DNA of 64,000 nt from Flavobacteriales bacterium (GTDB taxonomy: Bacteria; Bacteroidota; Bacteroidia; Flavobacteriales_F; PHOS-HE28), in the NCBI GenBank assembly GCA_016717225.1, contig JADKGB010000001.1, positions 1 to 64,000 on the forward strand, written 5' to 3'. This document shows, one piece after another, positions 19,413 through 32,600 of the stretch (position 1 is its first letter; every line of letters begins with the position of its first letter). The notes beneath the pieces were generated by a model. The model searched no databases. It saw nothing but the letters and a program-made list of their open reading frames with translations, and was not told where the DNA came from. The position numbers and the translations under genes are program-made.

Positions 19413-20192
19413 ATGAAAAACAACTACGCTCTTGTCTCGATATTGGTGCTTTCGACTTTTTCCGCCAACGCCCAATCCTATTGTACACCGAGTTTTCTCA
19501 ATGGTTGTTTCAGTTGGTCCAACAAGTTCATCACCATCGGTTCCATCAATTGGGCCTTGGATGCCAGTGACTGTGCCGAGTATGACTACACGTCTATGAG
19601 TACTAGTGTAACAGCAGGGATACCTGTGCCTGTTTCCGTTGAGAATGGATCGTGGTGTGGCTGCGCTATCTGGGTGGATCTGAACAACAACTTCACCTTC
19701 GAGGATTCGGAAAACCTGTACCACACATACGTTGGTGGTTCTCCTACTTACGTCTATGATTTCGACCTCACTATTCCTACTGGTACACCTGATGGTTCTT
19801 ATCGTTTGCGCGTGATAAGTCCGTGGGGCTCGGACGGGGTCACTGTTGGGGATAATGGATACGGTGGTTGTGGCGATTACCAATATGGCAACTTCGAGGA
19901 TTTTACCATCAATGTGGGTGACGTAAGTAGTGTTGGTGAGAATGCGGCATCTACCTCGATCATCACCTTTCCAAATCCCACCAACGGCCCGTTGACGATA
20001 GAGGCTGGAACAGGCCAGCCGCTGGAGCGAATTCTAGTGCGCAGTGCGGATGGCCGCTTGGTTCAAGAGCTGGCATTCACAGGGATGGCCGCGAAGGTGC
20101 TTGTTGACTTGAGCGCTCTTCCGGACGGTGTGTATTTGGTTCAAGGCATCAGCAGTGTGGCAACTCTCACCGTGCGGGTGTTGAAGGGTTGA
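19413..20192 (+). CDS. GEVED-domain, T9SS type A secreted protein
   Basis: The product has about 259 residues. The signal peptide MKNNYALVSILVLSTFSANAQ leads into a GEVED-like beta domain (WALDASDCAEYDYTSMS, VDLNNNFTFEDSENLY, GTPDGSYRLRV, YGNFEDFTINVG). A type A sorting domain follows (FPNPTNGPLTIEA, VRSADGRLVQE, LPDGVYLVQGI). GEVED domains are common in Bacteroidota secreted proteins, often beside proteases or adhesion modules, but here the domain stands alone. An ATG five codons upstream is an alternative start. It is predicted to be displayed or released by T9SS. Confidence 0.8.
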   Translation: MKNNYALVSILVLSTFSANAQSYCTPSFLNGCFSWSNKFITIGSINWALDASDCAEYDYTSMSTSVTAGIPVPVSVENGSWCGCAIWVDLNNNFTFEDSENLYHTYVGGSPTYVYDFDLTIPTGTPDGSYRLRVISPWGSDGVTVGDNGYGGCGDYQYGNFEDFTINVGDVSSVGENAASTSIITFPNPTNGPLTIEAGTGQPLERILVRSADGRLVQELAFTGMAAKVLVDLSALPDGVYLVQGISSVATLTVRVLKG

Positions 20193-20602
20193 TCTGGTAT
20201 CAACGTTTACCGACGAAATACGCAGGGCCACCTGATGTTCTGAACTGCCTTGTTGGGCGGTTGAAGGTGATATCGTTCACCACGCTCGATCACACATCAG
20301 CAGTAGAGAAGATCGCTTCAACGGCGTGTTCGCGCGTTCGTGAATTTCGACGAAAGCCGCGTTGCGGGCCTCCTGCATGAAGGCATCCCACACTCCCTTG
20401 TTCACAAATGCACGTGTTCCGCGGATTCCTTGGGAAGTCACCGGAATACGTTTGTCCGGCACCTGTTCTGAATACAGGCGCGCCGATCGTTGAGAGTTGA
20501 GAGGACGATCGGTGGGCGCCAGCGAAGGCTGGTCCCGCGAATATTCTCCTCCTCTGGGGACGCGGGTGTGTGAGGGCGGTGGCCACCTATTTCCGCAGGT
20601 AC
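20193..20602. other. Intergenic region upstream of the giant adhesin gene
   Basis: About 410 bases hold no convincing gene on either strand. The open frames across it show no family features and look random. I see no RNA gene and no strong hairpin. A 10-bp palindrome GGTGGCCACC lies at about 20578-20587, 15 bases before the chosen adhesin start. The region probably carries the promoter and a long leader of the adhesin operon, but I could not place a convincing Bacteroidota -33/-7 promoter. Confidence 0.5.
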
Positions 20603-23600
20603 ATGGCAGCAACGCTACGCGCATTCCGCACTTCGGTCCAAGCGACCCGTTCCCTCCTTACTAATCTGGTTGTCGCCGCGATGGCGTTGGTGCTGTCAGG
20701 CACTGAAGCAAAGGCAACGCACGCGGTTGGTGGCGAACTCACGTACACGTGTGCGGGTCCCAATCAGTATCTGGCCACGCTGAAGTTCTATCGGGACTGC
20801 AACGGTGTGGCGGCTCCGACGAACTGCAGCAATGGGCGATCGTTCAATGTAACGAGCGTGAACTGCGGCGCGAATTTCAATTTGTGTTTCAACCTGGTAA
20901 GTGTTCAGGTCATTACACCGATCTGCCCAACAGAGGTGGATCGTTGCGTAAGTGCGACAGGCGTATACGGATTGGAGGAGTACACATTCACCAGACTGAT
21001 CGACCTGAGCGCGTATGCCGCATGCGGTGCGAACAGCACGGATTGGGTGATCAGTTGGGACCTGTGCTGCCGCAACAACGCGATCACTTCGTTGCAAAGT
21101 CCGGGTAACCAAACACTCTATTTGAACACCGCGCTGAACAACACAGTGGCCCCTTGCAACAACTCGCCGGTCTTCCTGACGAATCCCACACCGTTCTACT
21201 GTGTTGGTCAGCAGATCAACTACAATCCGGGTGCGTTCGATGCGGATGGTGATTCGTTGGCATACAGCATCCTTCAGCCACGCACTACGGGAAATACCAA
21301 TATTCCTTTCGCGGCGAACTACACCCTTGCGCAGCCGATCCGCAACGGCGGTGGAGCAGGTGCCGTGCAATTGAACCCGATCACGGGAACGCTCACGTGT
21401 ATACCGAACATCCAACAGGTGGCGGTGGTAACGTATCGTGTGCGAGAATTCCGAAACGGCGTACAGATCGGAGCGGTAACGCGTGATGTGCAGATCGTTG
21501 TGCGCGTGTGTTCGGGCAACAATTCGCCCACGGCCACGGGCATAAACGGCACAAGCAACTACACCACCACGGTATGCGCGGGCACGCCCGTGAACTTCAC
21601 GATCAACACAGCCGATGTGAACGCTGGTCAGAACACCGCGATCACATGGAACGGGGCGATCCCTGGTGCGACGTTCACCACATCCGGAACACCTTTCCAG
21701 ACCGGCACATTCTCTTGGACGCCCGGGGTTGGGGACATTGGTAACAACACGTTCGCTGTAACTGTGGTGGACAATGCGTGTCCACTTACCGGTAGCAACC
21801 AGTACGGTTACACGGTGATCGTTACACCTCCGTTCACACCAGCGAACGCGGGTCCCGATCTGCAGAGCTGCGGGAACGTCGTATTGCAGGCGTTGCAACC
21901 CTACGGGCAAACTCCGGGCCTCTGGACCGTGACCAGTGGAAGTGGCACTTTCTCCAACGCCACCGATCCGAACACCCAGGTAACTGGCTTGGCTGCAGGA
22001 AACAACGTGTTCACTTGGACACTGAATTATGCTCCGTGCGGAACCACTAGCGACCAGGTGACCGTGGTGAATTTCGACGCTGGCCAACAACCGGCTGCAG
22101 CGGGTCCTGACCAACAGCTTTGTTTGCCTACGAACAGTACTACCCTTGCGGGCAACGTAGCGAACGCGCCAGCGATAGGCACCTGGAACGTGGTGCAGGG
22201 GAGTGGCACGTTCGCGAATGCCAACTCGCCCACAACGTCGGTCACAGGCCTGACCGTTGGCGTGAACCGATTCCGCTGGAGCGTGAACAACGGCCCTTGC
22301 AACGGGGTGACGCAGGATGATGTAACGATCACCGTGTTCAGTCAGTTACCGGTGGCGAACGCCGGTCCGGACCAGAGTATTTGTACGCCCACCACCAGTG
22401 TAACCATGAACGCAAGTGCGGCAACAGCGCCGGCGGCAGGCACATGGACCGTGGTCACAGGATCGGGCACTTTCAGCAACGCTGCGTCGCCTACCACACA
22501 GATCAATGGCCTGACGGTAGGGGTGCACACATTCCAATGGTCCGTGAATAATGGCGCCTGCGGAAGTAGCAACGACCAAGTGACGATCACGGTTTTCAAC
22601 CTGGCCTCGCCGAACGCGAACGCTGGAGCTGATCAGCAAGTCTGCGCGACTACGGCCACGCTTGCAGGCAATACGCCGATCTTTCCCGCGACCGGAAGTT
22701 GGACTTTGGTAAGCGGCAGTGGGAATATCACGGCTGCCACTTTACCGGGCAGTGGTGTAACCGGCTTGGGTGTTGGTGCGAACGTATTCCAGTGGACGCT
22801 CAACAATGGTCCCTGCGCGAACGGCCTCACCAGTGACCAGGTGACCATCACGCGTTTCGATCCTGCGGCGCCCATTGCCAATGCAGGCCCGGATCAAAGC
22901 GTGTGCAGCAGTTCTCCAATAGCCACGCTTGCGGGCAATATTCCTTCGGCACCCAGCTCCGGTGTGTGGAGCGTGGTTAGCGGAACAGCAACGATCACCA
23001 CACCAAGCAGCCCAACGACCACAGTGACTGGTCTTGGCGTGGGAACGGTCACCTTGCGTTGGACCATCAGCAACGGGCCTTGTGGAGCGCCAACGTCCGA
23101 TGTGATGGTGATCACAGTATATGATGCGAACGCGGCGTTCGCCAATGCGGGTGCGGATCAGAATCTGTGCACACCAACCAGCGGAACAACCTTGGGTGGC
23201 AACATTCCAACAGCACCGAGCACTGGCTCGTGGGTTTTGGTAAGTGGAGCTGGAACCATTACAACACCGGCCTCTCCAACAAGTGGAGTTACTGCATTGG
23301 GAGTTGGCGTGAACGTGTTCCGTTGGACCATCAACAACGGAGCCTGTGCGAACCCGATCAGCACGGATGATGTGACCATAGTACTCAGCAACAACGGTCT
23401 CGGTGGTGCGAATGCTGGCGCGGACCAGAATGCATGCAGCAATGCACCCAACGCGACACTCACCGCCACGGCTGCTTCTGCGCCTGCCACCGGTTCATGG
23501 TCCTTATTGAGCGGTAGCGGAACCATTGCCAACCCCAGTAGCAACGTTACCGCTATAAGTGGTGCAGGTGTTGGCTCCAACGTATTCCAATGGACCTTGG

Positions 23601-26600
23601 CCAACGGGGCCTGTGGAACAACGAACGATCAAGCGATCGTCTTCGTGTTCGACGTTAACAACCCGGTAGCGAACGCAGGACCTGACCAGTCGCTCTGCTC
23701 ACCAGCGAGTACTACCACCATGGCGGGTAGCGGCTTGATCTTCCCAGCAACAGGAGTATGGACACGTACAAGTGGAACAGGAACGATCACCACACCGGGT
23801 TCACCGACCACCGGGATAACCGGTTTGGGCATTGGTACGAACGTCTTCCGCTGGACGGTGAACAACGGACCTTGTGGTGCACCTACGTTCGATGAAGTCT
23901 CGATCGTGGTGTTCAATGGCAGCGCAGCATCGGCCAACGCGGGTACCGATCAGAACCTGTGCAGTACCACAACCACGGCGAACATGGCAGCGAGCCCGGC
24001 GCCAGCACCTGCCACCGGTCAGTGGTCGGTGATCAGTGGCGGCGGTACGATCACGGCGATCAACTCACCCTTTACCACCATTACGAATTTGCCGGTCGGA
24101 TTGAACGTGTTCCAGTGGCAGGTGAACAATGGGCCTTGCGGGAACACCTCGGACCAAGTGAGCATTTTCGTTTTCGACGCGAACAACCCGATAGCGAACG
24201 CGGGTCCTGATCAGAGCCAGTGTACGCCGTTCACCACGGCCACCATGGCAGGTAGCAACGTGATCTTCCCGGCCACAGGTGTATGGACATTGGTAAGTGG
24301 AAGCGGCACCATTGTTTCGCCGAACTCACCAGTAACCTCGATCACCGGATTGGGCATTGGTGCCAACACCTTCCAATGGACAGTGAGCAATGGTCCATGC
24401 GGACCCTCTACGAACGATCTCGTCACCATCAGTATTTTCGACCAGAACGCGCAACCTGCTAGTGCGGGTGCTGACCAGAGCGTGTGTTCGACAAGTCCGG
24501 TGGTGACGGTTACTGGCAATGCTCCGGTTGGCACAGCTACCGGCATCTGGTCCATCACAGCCGGCACCGGCACCATCACGAATCCGAATTCGACCACTAC
24601 GACCATCACCGGATTGGGTGTTGGCACCGTGACTGCCCAGTGGACCATCAACAACGGAAGTTGCGGTACCACTTTCGATCAACTGAACATACTGGTTTAC
24701 AACAACGCGAATCCGGTTGCGAACGCAGGTGCTGATCAAAACCTATGCACCCCTATTAACTCAGCTACGTTGACCGGCAGCAACATCATTGCTCCAGCAA
24801 TAGGTACGTGGACCGTGATCGCTGGTGGCGGAACTATCACCAATGTGAATTTGGCGAACACGTCTGTGACCGAGCTGACGGTGGGGTTGAACACGTTCGC
24901 TTGGACCGTGAACAATGGCCCATGCGCAAATGGTATCACCACGGATCAAGTAAGCATCTTCCTTTTCGATGCGAACAATCCGATCGCCAATGCAGGGCAA
25001 GACCAGTTCCTCTGTCGCCCCGACACCTTTACCGTGATGTCTGGCAGTTCGCTCATCTTCCCAGCGACAGGGTTATGGACCTTGATCAGTGGAAGCGGAT
25101 CGATCACTTCACCCAACTCTCCGACAAGTGCGATCACTGGTTTGGGTATAGGTGACAATATCTTCCGTTGGCGCGTGAACAATGGTCCGTGTGGTCCTGT
25201 AACTTCTGATCTGGTGTTGATCCGTGTGTACGATAACCGCCAAGACGACGCAACCGCAGGCCCGGACCAAAGCATTTGCATACCGACATTCCCGAATACG
25301 GTAATTCTGACTGGCAACACGCCGATAGCACCGGCCACCGGGCAGTGGACATTGGTGAGCGGCACTGGTAATATCGTATCACCGACTTCGCCTACTACGG
25401 TGGTGGACAACCTTATTGGCGGTGTCGCCACATTCCAATGGACCATCGACAACGGTCCTTGCGTGAATCCGATCACAAGCGACCAAGTAAGTGTTTTCGT
25501 ATACGACGCGGCCAACCCGATCGCGAACGCAGGAACTGATCAGAGCTTATGCACGCCGGTCACCAGTACGGTGCTGGACGGTAGCGATCTTATCGCACCA
25601 GCTACAGGAACTTGGAGCTTGATCAGCGGAAGCGGAACGATCGTATCTCCTAACGATCCCAACACCCAGATCAACGGCTTAGGCTTAGGGAACAATGTAT
25701 TCCAATGGACGGTGAACAACGGTCCTTGTGTGCCAGGTACCACCACGGATCAGGTTACGATCAACCTGTTCAACGGGTTGGGCCAGCCTGCCAACGCAGG
25801 CCCGGATCTGGATCTATGCAGTGACGTGGGCACGTTCAACACTTCGGCCAATTCGCCCACAGGCTTGGCCACTGGTTCATGGTCGGTGCAACAAGGCAGC
25901 GCCACGTTCGGATCGATCACGGATCCAACTACAACAGTGACGGGACTGAGTGTCGGGGTGAATATTCTTGTGTGGAGTATCGACAACGGTGCATGCGGCA
26001 TCAGTAGTGATCCAGTAACGATAAGGGTATTCGACGCCGGCCAGAGCATTGCGAATGCAGGTCCGGATCAAGAGGTTTGTGCCGATAACGGCCCGCCTCA
26101 GGTTCTGCTCGACGCCAGTGGTACCATTTTCCCTGGACAAGGACAATGGACCGTAACAGCAGGCGGAGGAAGTGTTCAGGACATTTTCGATCCGAACACC
26201 GTTGCGTTCAACCTTGGTATCGGATTGAACCAGTTCACGTGGACGGTGGATAACGGGCCTTGTTCACCAGGTGTCACGACAGATCTCGTTGATGTGCTGG
26301 TCTTCGATCCGAACAACCCGGTTGCGGACGCGGGCAACGGCTTGATCCTTTGTACTCCAGCAACCACTGGGTCGTTGGCAGGAAGCTCGCTGATCTTTCC
26401 AGCCACGGGTATTTGGACAGTGGTTCAGGGTACTGGGGTCTTCAGCAACGCGACCAGTCCTTCGACCAACGTGAGCGCATTGAGCGTTGGAGTGAACACA
26501 TTCCAATGGACCGTGAGCAACGGACCTTGTTCGAACCCGATCACCAGCGATCAGGTGAGCATTACGATCTACGATGCGAACAATCCGTTAGCGAACGCGG

Positions 26601-29600
26601 GTGCTGACCAAGAGGTTTGTACTCCGTTAACGAGTGCCACACTTTCCGGCAGCAACATTATCTCACCTGCTACGGGAACGTGGACCGTTGTGAACGGCAC
26701 TGGCACATTCGCTGACGCGAACGACCCCAACACAATCGTGAATGGATTGAGCATTGGCGAGAACCAGTTCGTTTGGACGGTCTTCAATGGGGCTTGTGCG
26801 AATCCGCTCACCACGGATCAAGTGAGCATTTTCTTGTTCGACCAGAACAATGCATCGGCGAACGCAGGCTCGGATCAGGACATCTGTGGCAATACGAGTA
26901 CAACCTTGCAAGGCAGTGCCATCACATTCCCTGCAACGGGCCTCTGGACGGTGTCGGCGGGCTCTGGCGTCTTCGTGAACCCAACTGCCCCGAACACGGT
27001 GGTGAACAACTTGGGCCTGGGTGCGAATACCTTCACATGGACAGTAAGCAATGGCCCGTGCTCAACAGGTGCGGGTAACGACGCGGTTACGATCAATGTG
27101 TTCGACCTGAACGCAGCCGCTGCGAACGCAGGCCCGGATCAGCAGTTGTGCGGCAGTTCAAGCGTGGTGCAGCTGGCAGCCAACGCGCCTTCTGGCGTAA
27201 GTGTCGGGTTCTGGACCGTGATCAGCGGTGTGGCGAGCATCACCGACATCAACGACCCGAACGCGACGGTGACCGGCATTCCAGTTGGTGAAACCATTCT
27301 CTCGTGGACCCTCGACAACGGCCCTTGCGGAACAAGCAGCGATCAGGTGAGCATTCAGATCTTCGATGATCAACAGGCCGATGCGAATGCTGGTGCGGAT
27401 CAGGATCTCTGCCTGCCGACGAACACGGCAACGCTCAGTGGAAGTGCTTACAGCTTCCCCAGCACAGGTGTTTGGACGTTGGTCATTGGAAGCGGCGATA
27501 TCACCGACGCAACCTTGGCGAATACAACTGTCAACAACCTTGCTATTGGAGAGAATGTGTTCCAGTGGACCGTGGACAACGGACCATGCGGCGGTGTGAC
27601 CACGGACCTGGTGAGCATCTCGATCTATGATAACGCTGCCGCATCTGCTGATGCCGGTCCTGACCAAGAACTCTGCACCCCAGTGAGCAGTGCAACACTC
27701 TCAGCGAACACACCAGTTGGTGTGGCTGTGGGAACGTGGACATTGCTGCAGGGTACAGGCAGTTTTGCTGATGCGAACGATCCGAACACAACGATCACAG
27801 GGATCAGTGTCGGCGAAACGCGATGCCAATGGACTATCAACAATGGACCTTGCGGAAACAGTTCGGATGTTATGAGCATCTTCCTATTTGATGCGACCAA
27901 CCCGATAGCGAATGCAGGTCCTGACCAAGAGTTGTGCACCCCTACAACGAGCGCAGTGCTCTCGGGAAGCACGATCATCTTCCCTGCGCAGGGTACTTGG
28001 AGTGTTGTACAGGGTACAGGATCGTTCGCTGATGCGAACGACCCCAACAGCGCCGTAAGCGGCCTCACGGTAGGTGAGAACATTTTTGAATGGACCGTGG
28101 ACAATGGACCATGTGCCAACGGCATTACAACAGACCAGGTGAGCATCTTCCTCTTCAACGATGCGAATGCGGATGCGAACGCCGGCCCCGATCAGGAACT
28201 ATGTACGCCGCTGAGCACAACAACGCTCGCTGGTAGCGCGGTCATTTTCCCGGCGCAAGGCACTTGGACATTGGCTAATGGCACTGGCGTGTTTACCGAT
28301 GCGAACGACCCGGCGACCGATGTGAGCGGCCTCACGATCGGTGAGAACATCTTCGTGTGGACCGTGAGCAATGGTCCTTGCGCGAACGGAAATACCGTCG
28401 ACTCGGTCAGTGTGTTCGTGTTCGATGAGAACAACCCGGTTTCGAATGCAGGCCCTGATCAAGAACTCTGTTCACCAGCAAGCACGACGACCTTGACGGG
28501 AAGTGCTGTCACATTCCCGGCCAGTGGTACCTGGAGCCTTGTACAGGGCACAGGGGTCTTCGCGAATGCGAATGATCCGAACACTTCCGTAAGTGGTCTC
28601 ACTGTGGGCGAGAACATCTTCCAATGGGATGTGAGCAACGGTCCATGCTCCAACCCATTGACCACTGACCAAGTGAGCATCTTCGTCTATTCGGAGAACA
28701 ATCTCGATGCGGATGCTGGGGCCGATCAAGAACTCTGCACGCCAGCGGAAAGCACCACGCTCACAGGCAGTGCGCTCATCTTCCCAGCTAGTGGTGTTTG
28801 GACCTTGGTGAGCGGAAGCGGTCTCATCACCGATACCACGGATCCGGGATCGACCGTGACCGGTCTCGCAGTGGGAGCAAACGTATTCGCGTGGACCGTG
28901 GACAATGGTCCATGTGCGAATGGAACCACCACTGATGAGGTTACCATCTTCATATTCGACGTGAACAACCCCGGCGCCAACGCGGGTCCTGATCAGGAGA
29001 TCTGTACGCCAACGAGTACCACGACCATGGCGGGGTCCTCGGTGGTCTTCCCAGCGGTCGGCACGTGGACCTTGGTGAACGGTACAGGTGTTATCGCTGA
29101 TGTGAACGATCCGAATACATCCATCAGCGGACTCACCATTGGGGAGAATATTTTTGAATGGACCGTGGACAATGGTCCTTGCGCGAACGGGGTCACCGTG
29201 GACCAGGTGAGCATATTCGTGTTCGACGAGAACAACCTGGTGGCGAACGCGGGCCCTGATCAAGAGCTCTGCACACCCACAAGTGATGCGGTGCTCAATG
29301 GCAGTGCTATCACCTTCCCGGCCACAGGCACGTGGTCATTGATCAGCGGTACTGGTTCCATCGTGAACGTGAACGACCCGAACACAACGGTGAACGGCCT
29401 TGTGGTTGGCGAGAACATTTTCGTGTGGACCGTGGATAATGGACCATGCCTGAACGGACTTACGACGGACACGGTAAGCATCTTCTTGTTCGATGCGGCC
29501 AATGAACTCGCCGATGCAGGTGCCGATCAAGAGCTGTGCACTCCTACAACGAGCGCACAACTCAGCGGAAGCCCTGTGATCTTCCCAGCCATCGGAACAT

Positions 29601-32600
29601 GGACCATACAGGGAGCTGGCGTATTTGCCGATGCGAACGATCCGAACACCACTGTGAGTGGGTTGGCGGTAGGGCAGACCATCCTTACCTGGACGGTGGA
29701 CAATGGCCCTTGTGAGAGTGGCATCAGCGATGACGACCTCACGATCCTGGTCTATGACGAGAACAATTTGGTGGCAGACGCTGGCGCGGATCAAGAACTG
29801 TGCACGCCGAACACCAGCACCAACTTCGCGGGTAGTGCCATCATTTTCCCAGCCGTCGGAACATGGACATTGGTACAAGGCACTGGTGACATTGCTGACA
29901 TCAACGATCCCAATTCCGCGGTCAGCAACTTGAGCGTTGGCGAGAACAGCTTCGCTTGGACCGTGACGAACGGCCCATGCGCCAACCCGGTAACGACCGA
30001 TGTGATGAGCATCTTCGTCTTCAGCGATGAGAACCCGGATGCAGACGCAGGTGCGGATCAGCAGATCTGCACACCTGTTACCAGCGCAACGCTTTCGGGC
30101 AGTGCCATCACCTTCCCAGCTAGCGGCCTGTGGACCATCCTGAACGGCACAGGCACCATCACAGACCCCACTGATCCGAACACAACGGTCACAAACATCG
30201 GGATCGGCACCTTGGATCTTGTATGGACCGTGAGCAATGGCCCGTGTGCCAATGGCATTACCACCGATCAGGTAACGATCGAACTCTTCGACCTCAACTC
30301 ACCACCTGCGGCTGCTGGTCCTGATCAGGAGCAGTGTACACCGAACACAAGCACGGTGCTGGCGGGCAACAACCCCACCGCTCCAGGAAGTGGTGTGTGG
30401 AGTGTGTTCCAAGGCGCAGCGAACTTCACGGACGCGACAAGTCCCACAACGGCTGTGGATGGCCTGCCCGTTGGTGAGAACATCCTGGTTTGGACGCTCG
30501 AGAACGGCGTGTGCGGCATCAGCCGCGATAGTGTGAGCATATTCATCTTCGACGAGTTCAACCTACCAGCTAACGCCGGCCCTGATGTAGAGATCTGTAC
30601 ACCGCAGGACAGCATATTCCTGGCAGGTAACACACCCACATTCCCGGCTTCCGGCACATGGACGTTGGTTGAAGGCGCAGGCCTTTTCGCAGACGTGAAC
30701 GACCCCAACTCGAAAGTGGTTGGCCTTACGATCGGCACGAACACGTTCGCTTGGACCACCAGCAATGGACCTTGTCCGAACGCGATCACAAGCGATACGA
30801 TGACGGTGATCCTCTATAGCGATAGCACCAATGCGCCGAACGCTGGACCCGATCTGGAGACATGTATACCGCTCACATTCGTGCAGATGCAGGCGGAAAC
30901 ACCACTGCTGCCAGCGACCGGCTCATGGAGCGTGGTCGGTGGTGTTGGAACAGTCGTTGATCCGACGGACCCCACTTCTGTTGTGAACGGATTGGCCGTT
31001 GGAATTACCACGCTGGTTTGGACACTCGACCTGGGTCCTTGCCCGAACAATGGTCTACTTACGGATACGGTGGACATCTACATCTATGATCCTACGGCAC
31101 CGGTAGCGGATGCTGGACCTGATCAGGAATTGTGCACGCCGGATACGTTCACGGTTACGCAAGCCTTGGTTCCGAGCTTCCCGGGTGAAGGCACTTGGAC
31201 GCTGATAACCGGTACAGGTGATATCGCTGACATCCACGACCCAGCGACTGCGATCACGGGCCTTACGATCGGTATCAATACCTTCGATTGGCTCGTGTAC
31301 AATGGGCAATGCGGGTTCGGTCCACCCACGCACGATACGCTGACCATCGCTGTGTTCGACAGCACTGCGGCACCTGCTGCAGCAGGCCCTGATCAGCAAT
31401 TGTGTACCCCGAACACCAACGCAACAATGGCTGGTAACAGCGCAACCTTCCCGGGCACTGGTAATTGGACGATCGTTAGCGGTGGTGGCACAGTAACGAA
31501 CGCCAATGACCCACTAACGGTGATCGCGAACATTCCTGTTGGCGAGAACATATTCGTGTGGACGATCGACAACGGAGCTTGCGGAACTACCACGGATACG
31601 CTTACGGTGGAGGTCTTCGACAACACGGCCCCAGCTGCGAACGCAGGTCCGGATCTCTCGCTTTGCTTGCCTACACAACCCAACACCATCAACATGGCTG
31701 GTAGCGTGCCGGTATTCCCAGGCGCAGGTTCATGGACCTTGGTGAGCGGGACAGGAACCATCACCGACCCAACGAGTCCCACAACCTCTATTACCGACCT
31801 GGATATTGGTGTAAGCGTGTTCGCGTGGAGCATCAGCAACGGGCCATGTGGAAATACCAGCGACGAGGTGACCATCACCATCTACAACGCGGCATCACCT
31901 GATGCGAATGCGGGTGCGGATCAGGAGCTGTGTGCTTCCAGCAGTACCACGCTCACAGGCAATGCACCCATCTTCCCCGCAACCGGTGTTTGGTCAATTC
32001 TCAGTGGTAGCGGCGTATTGAGCGACGCGACGTCTCCAAGCTCCTCGATCACAGGACTGGTCACGGGCGAAACAGTCCTTGTCTGGACCTTGAGCAATGG
32101 CCCGTGTGCGAATGGCATTACGAGCGACACGGTGACGGTACAGGTCTTCGATGGCACTGCTGGCAATGCGGATGCCGGTGACGACCAGAACTTATGTGAA
32201 CCCGGAACCGCCACCGTGAACATGTCCGCTTCCACACCGTCATTCCCCGCAGTGGGTGTGTGGCAGCTGGTGAGCGGCACAGGAACCATAGTGAACGCGA
32301 ACGACCCCAACACCACCATTAGCGATATCGGGTTCGGGACCAGCGTATTCTCTTGGAGCATCGATAACGGAGCTTGCGGAACGAGCAGCGATGAAGTAGA
32401 AGTCGCCGTGTTCGATGCCAACGAGCTTCCTGCTGATGCCGGTCCTGATCAGGCATTCTGTCAAGACACCACACAGACCCAGATGGCCGCGGTTGAACTG
32501 GTAAGTGGAACAGCCACTGCCTCGTGGGTGCTGTTGAGTGGAACCGGTAACATCAATACCGCGACCGATCCTGCTACGATAGTGGATCAACTTGTTGTTG

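Noticed and set aside
20578..20587. Palindrome GGTGGCCACC just before the giant adhesin start as an operator
   Set aside because: It is a single 10-bp GC-rich palindrome without a second site or spacing logic, and can occur by chance.
20277..20624. Minus-strand open frame in the gap before the adhesin as a gene
   Set aside because: It overlaps the adhesin start, has no family feature or plausible start region, and its composition looks random.
20696..22114. Long minus-strand open frame (472 codons) opposite the first adhesin, and many others of 70-190 codons opposite both repeat arrays
   Set aside because: They are antisense shadows produced by the regular codon use of the repeats. They recur with the 267, 237 or 477 base period, contain no signal peptide or family motif, and the plus-strand frame is clearly the coding one.
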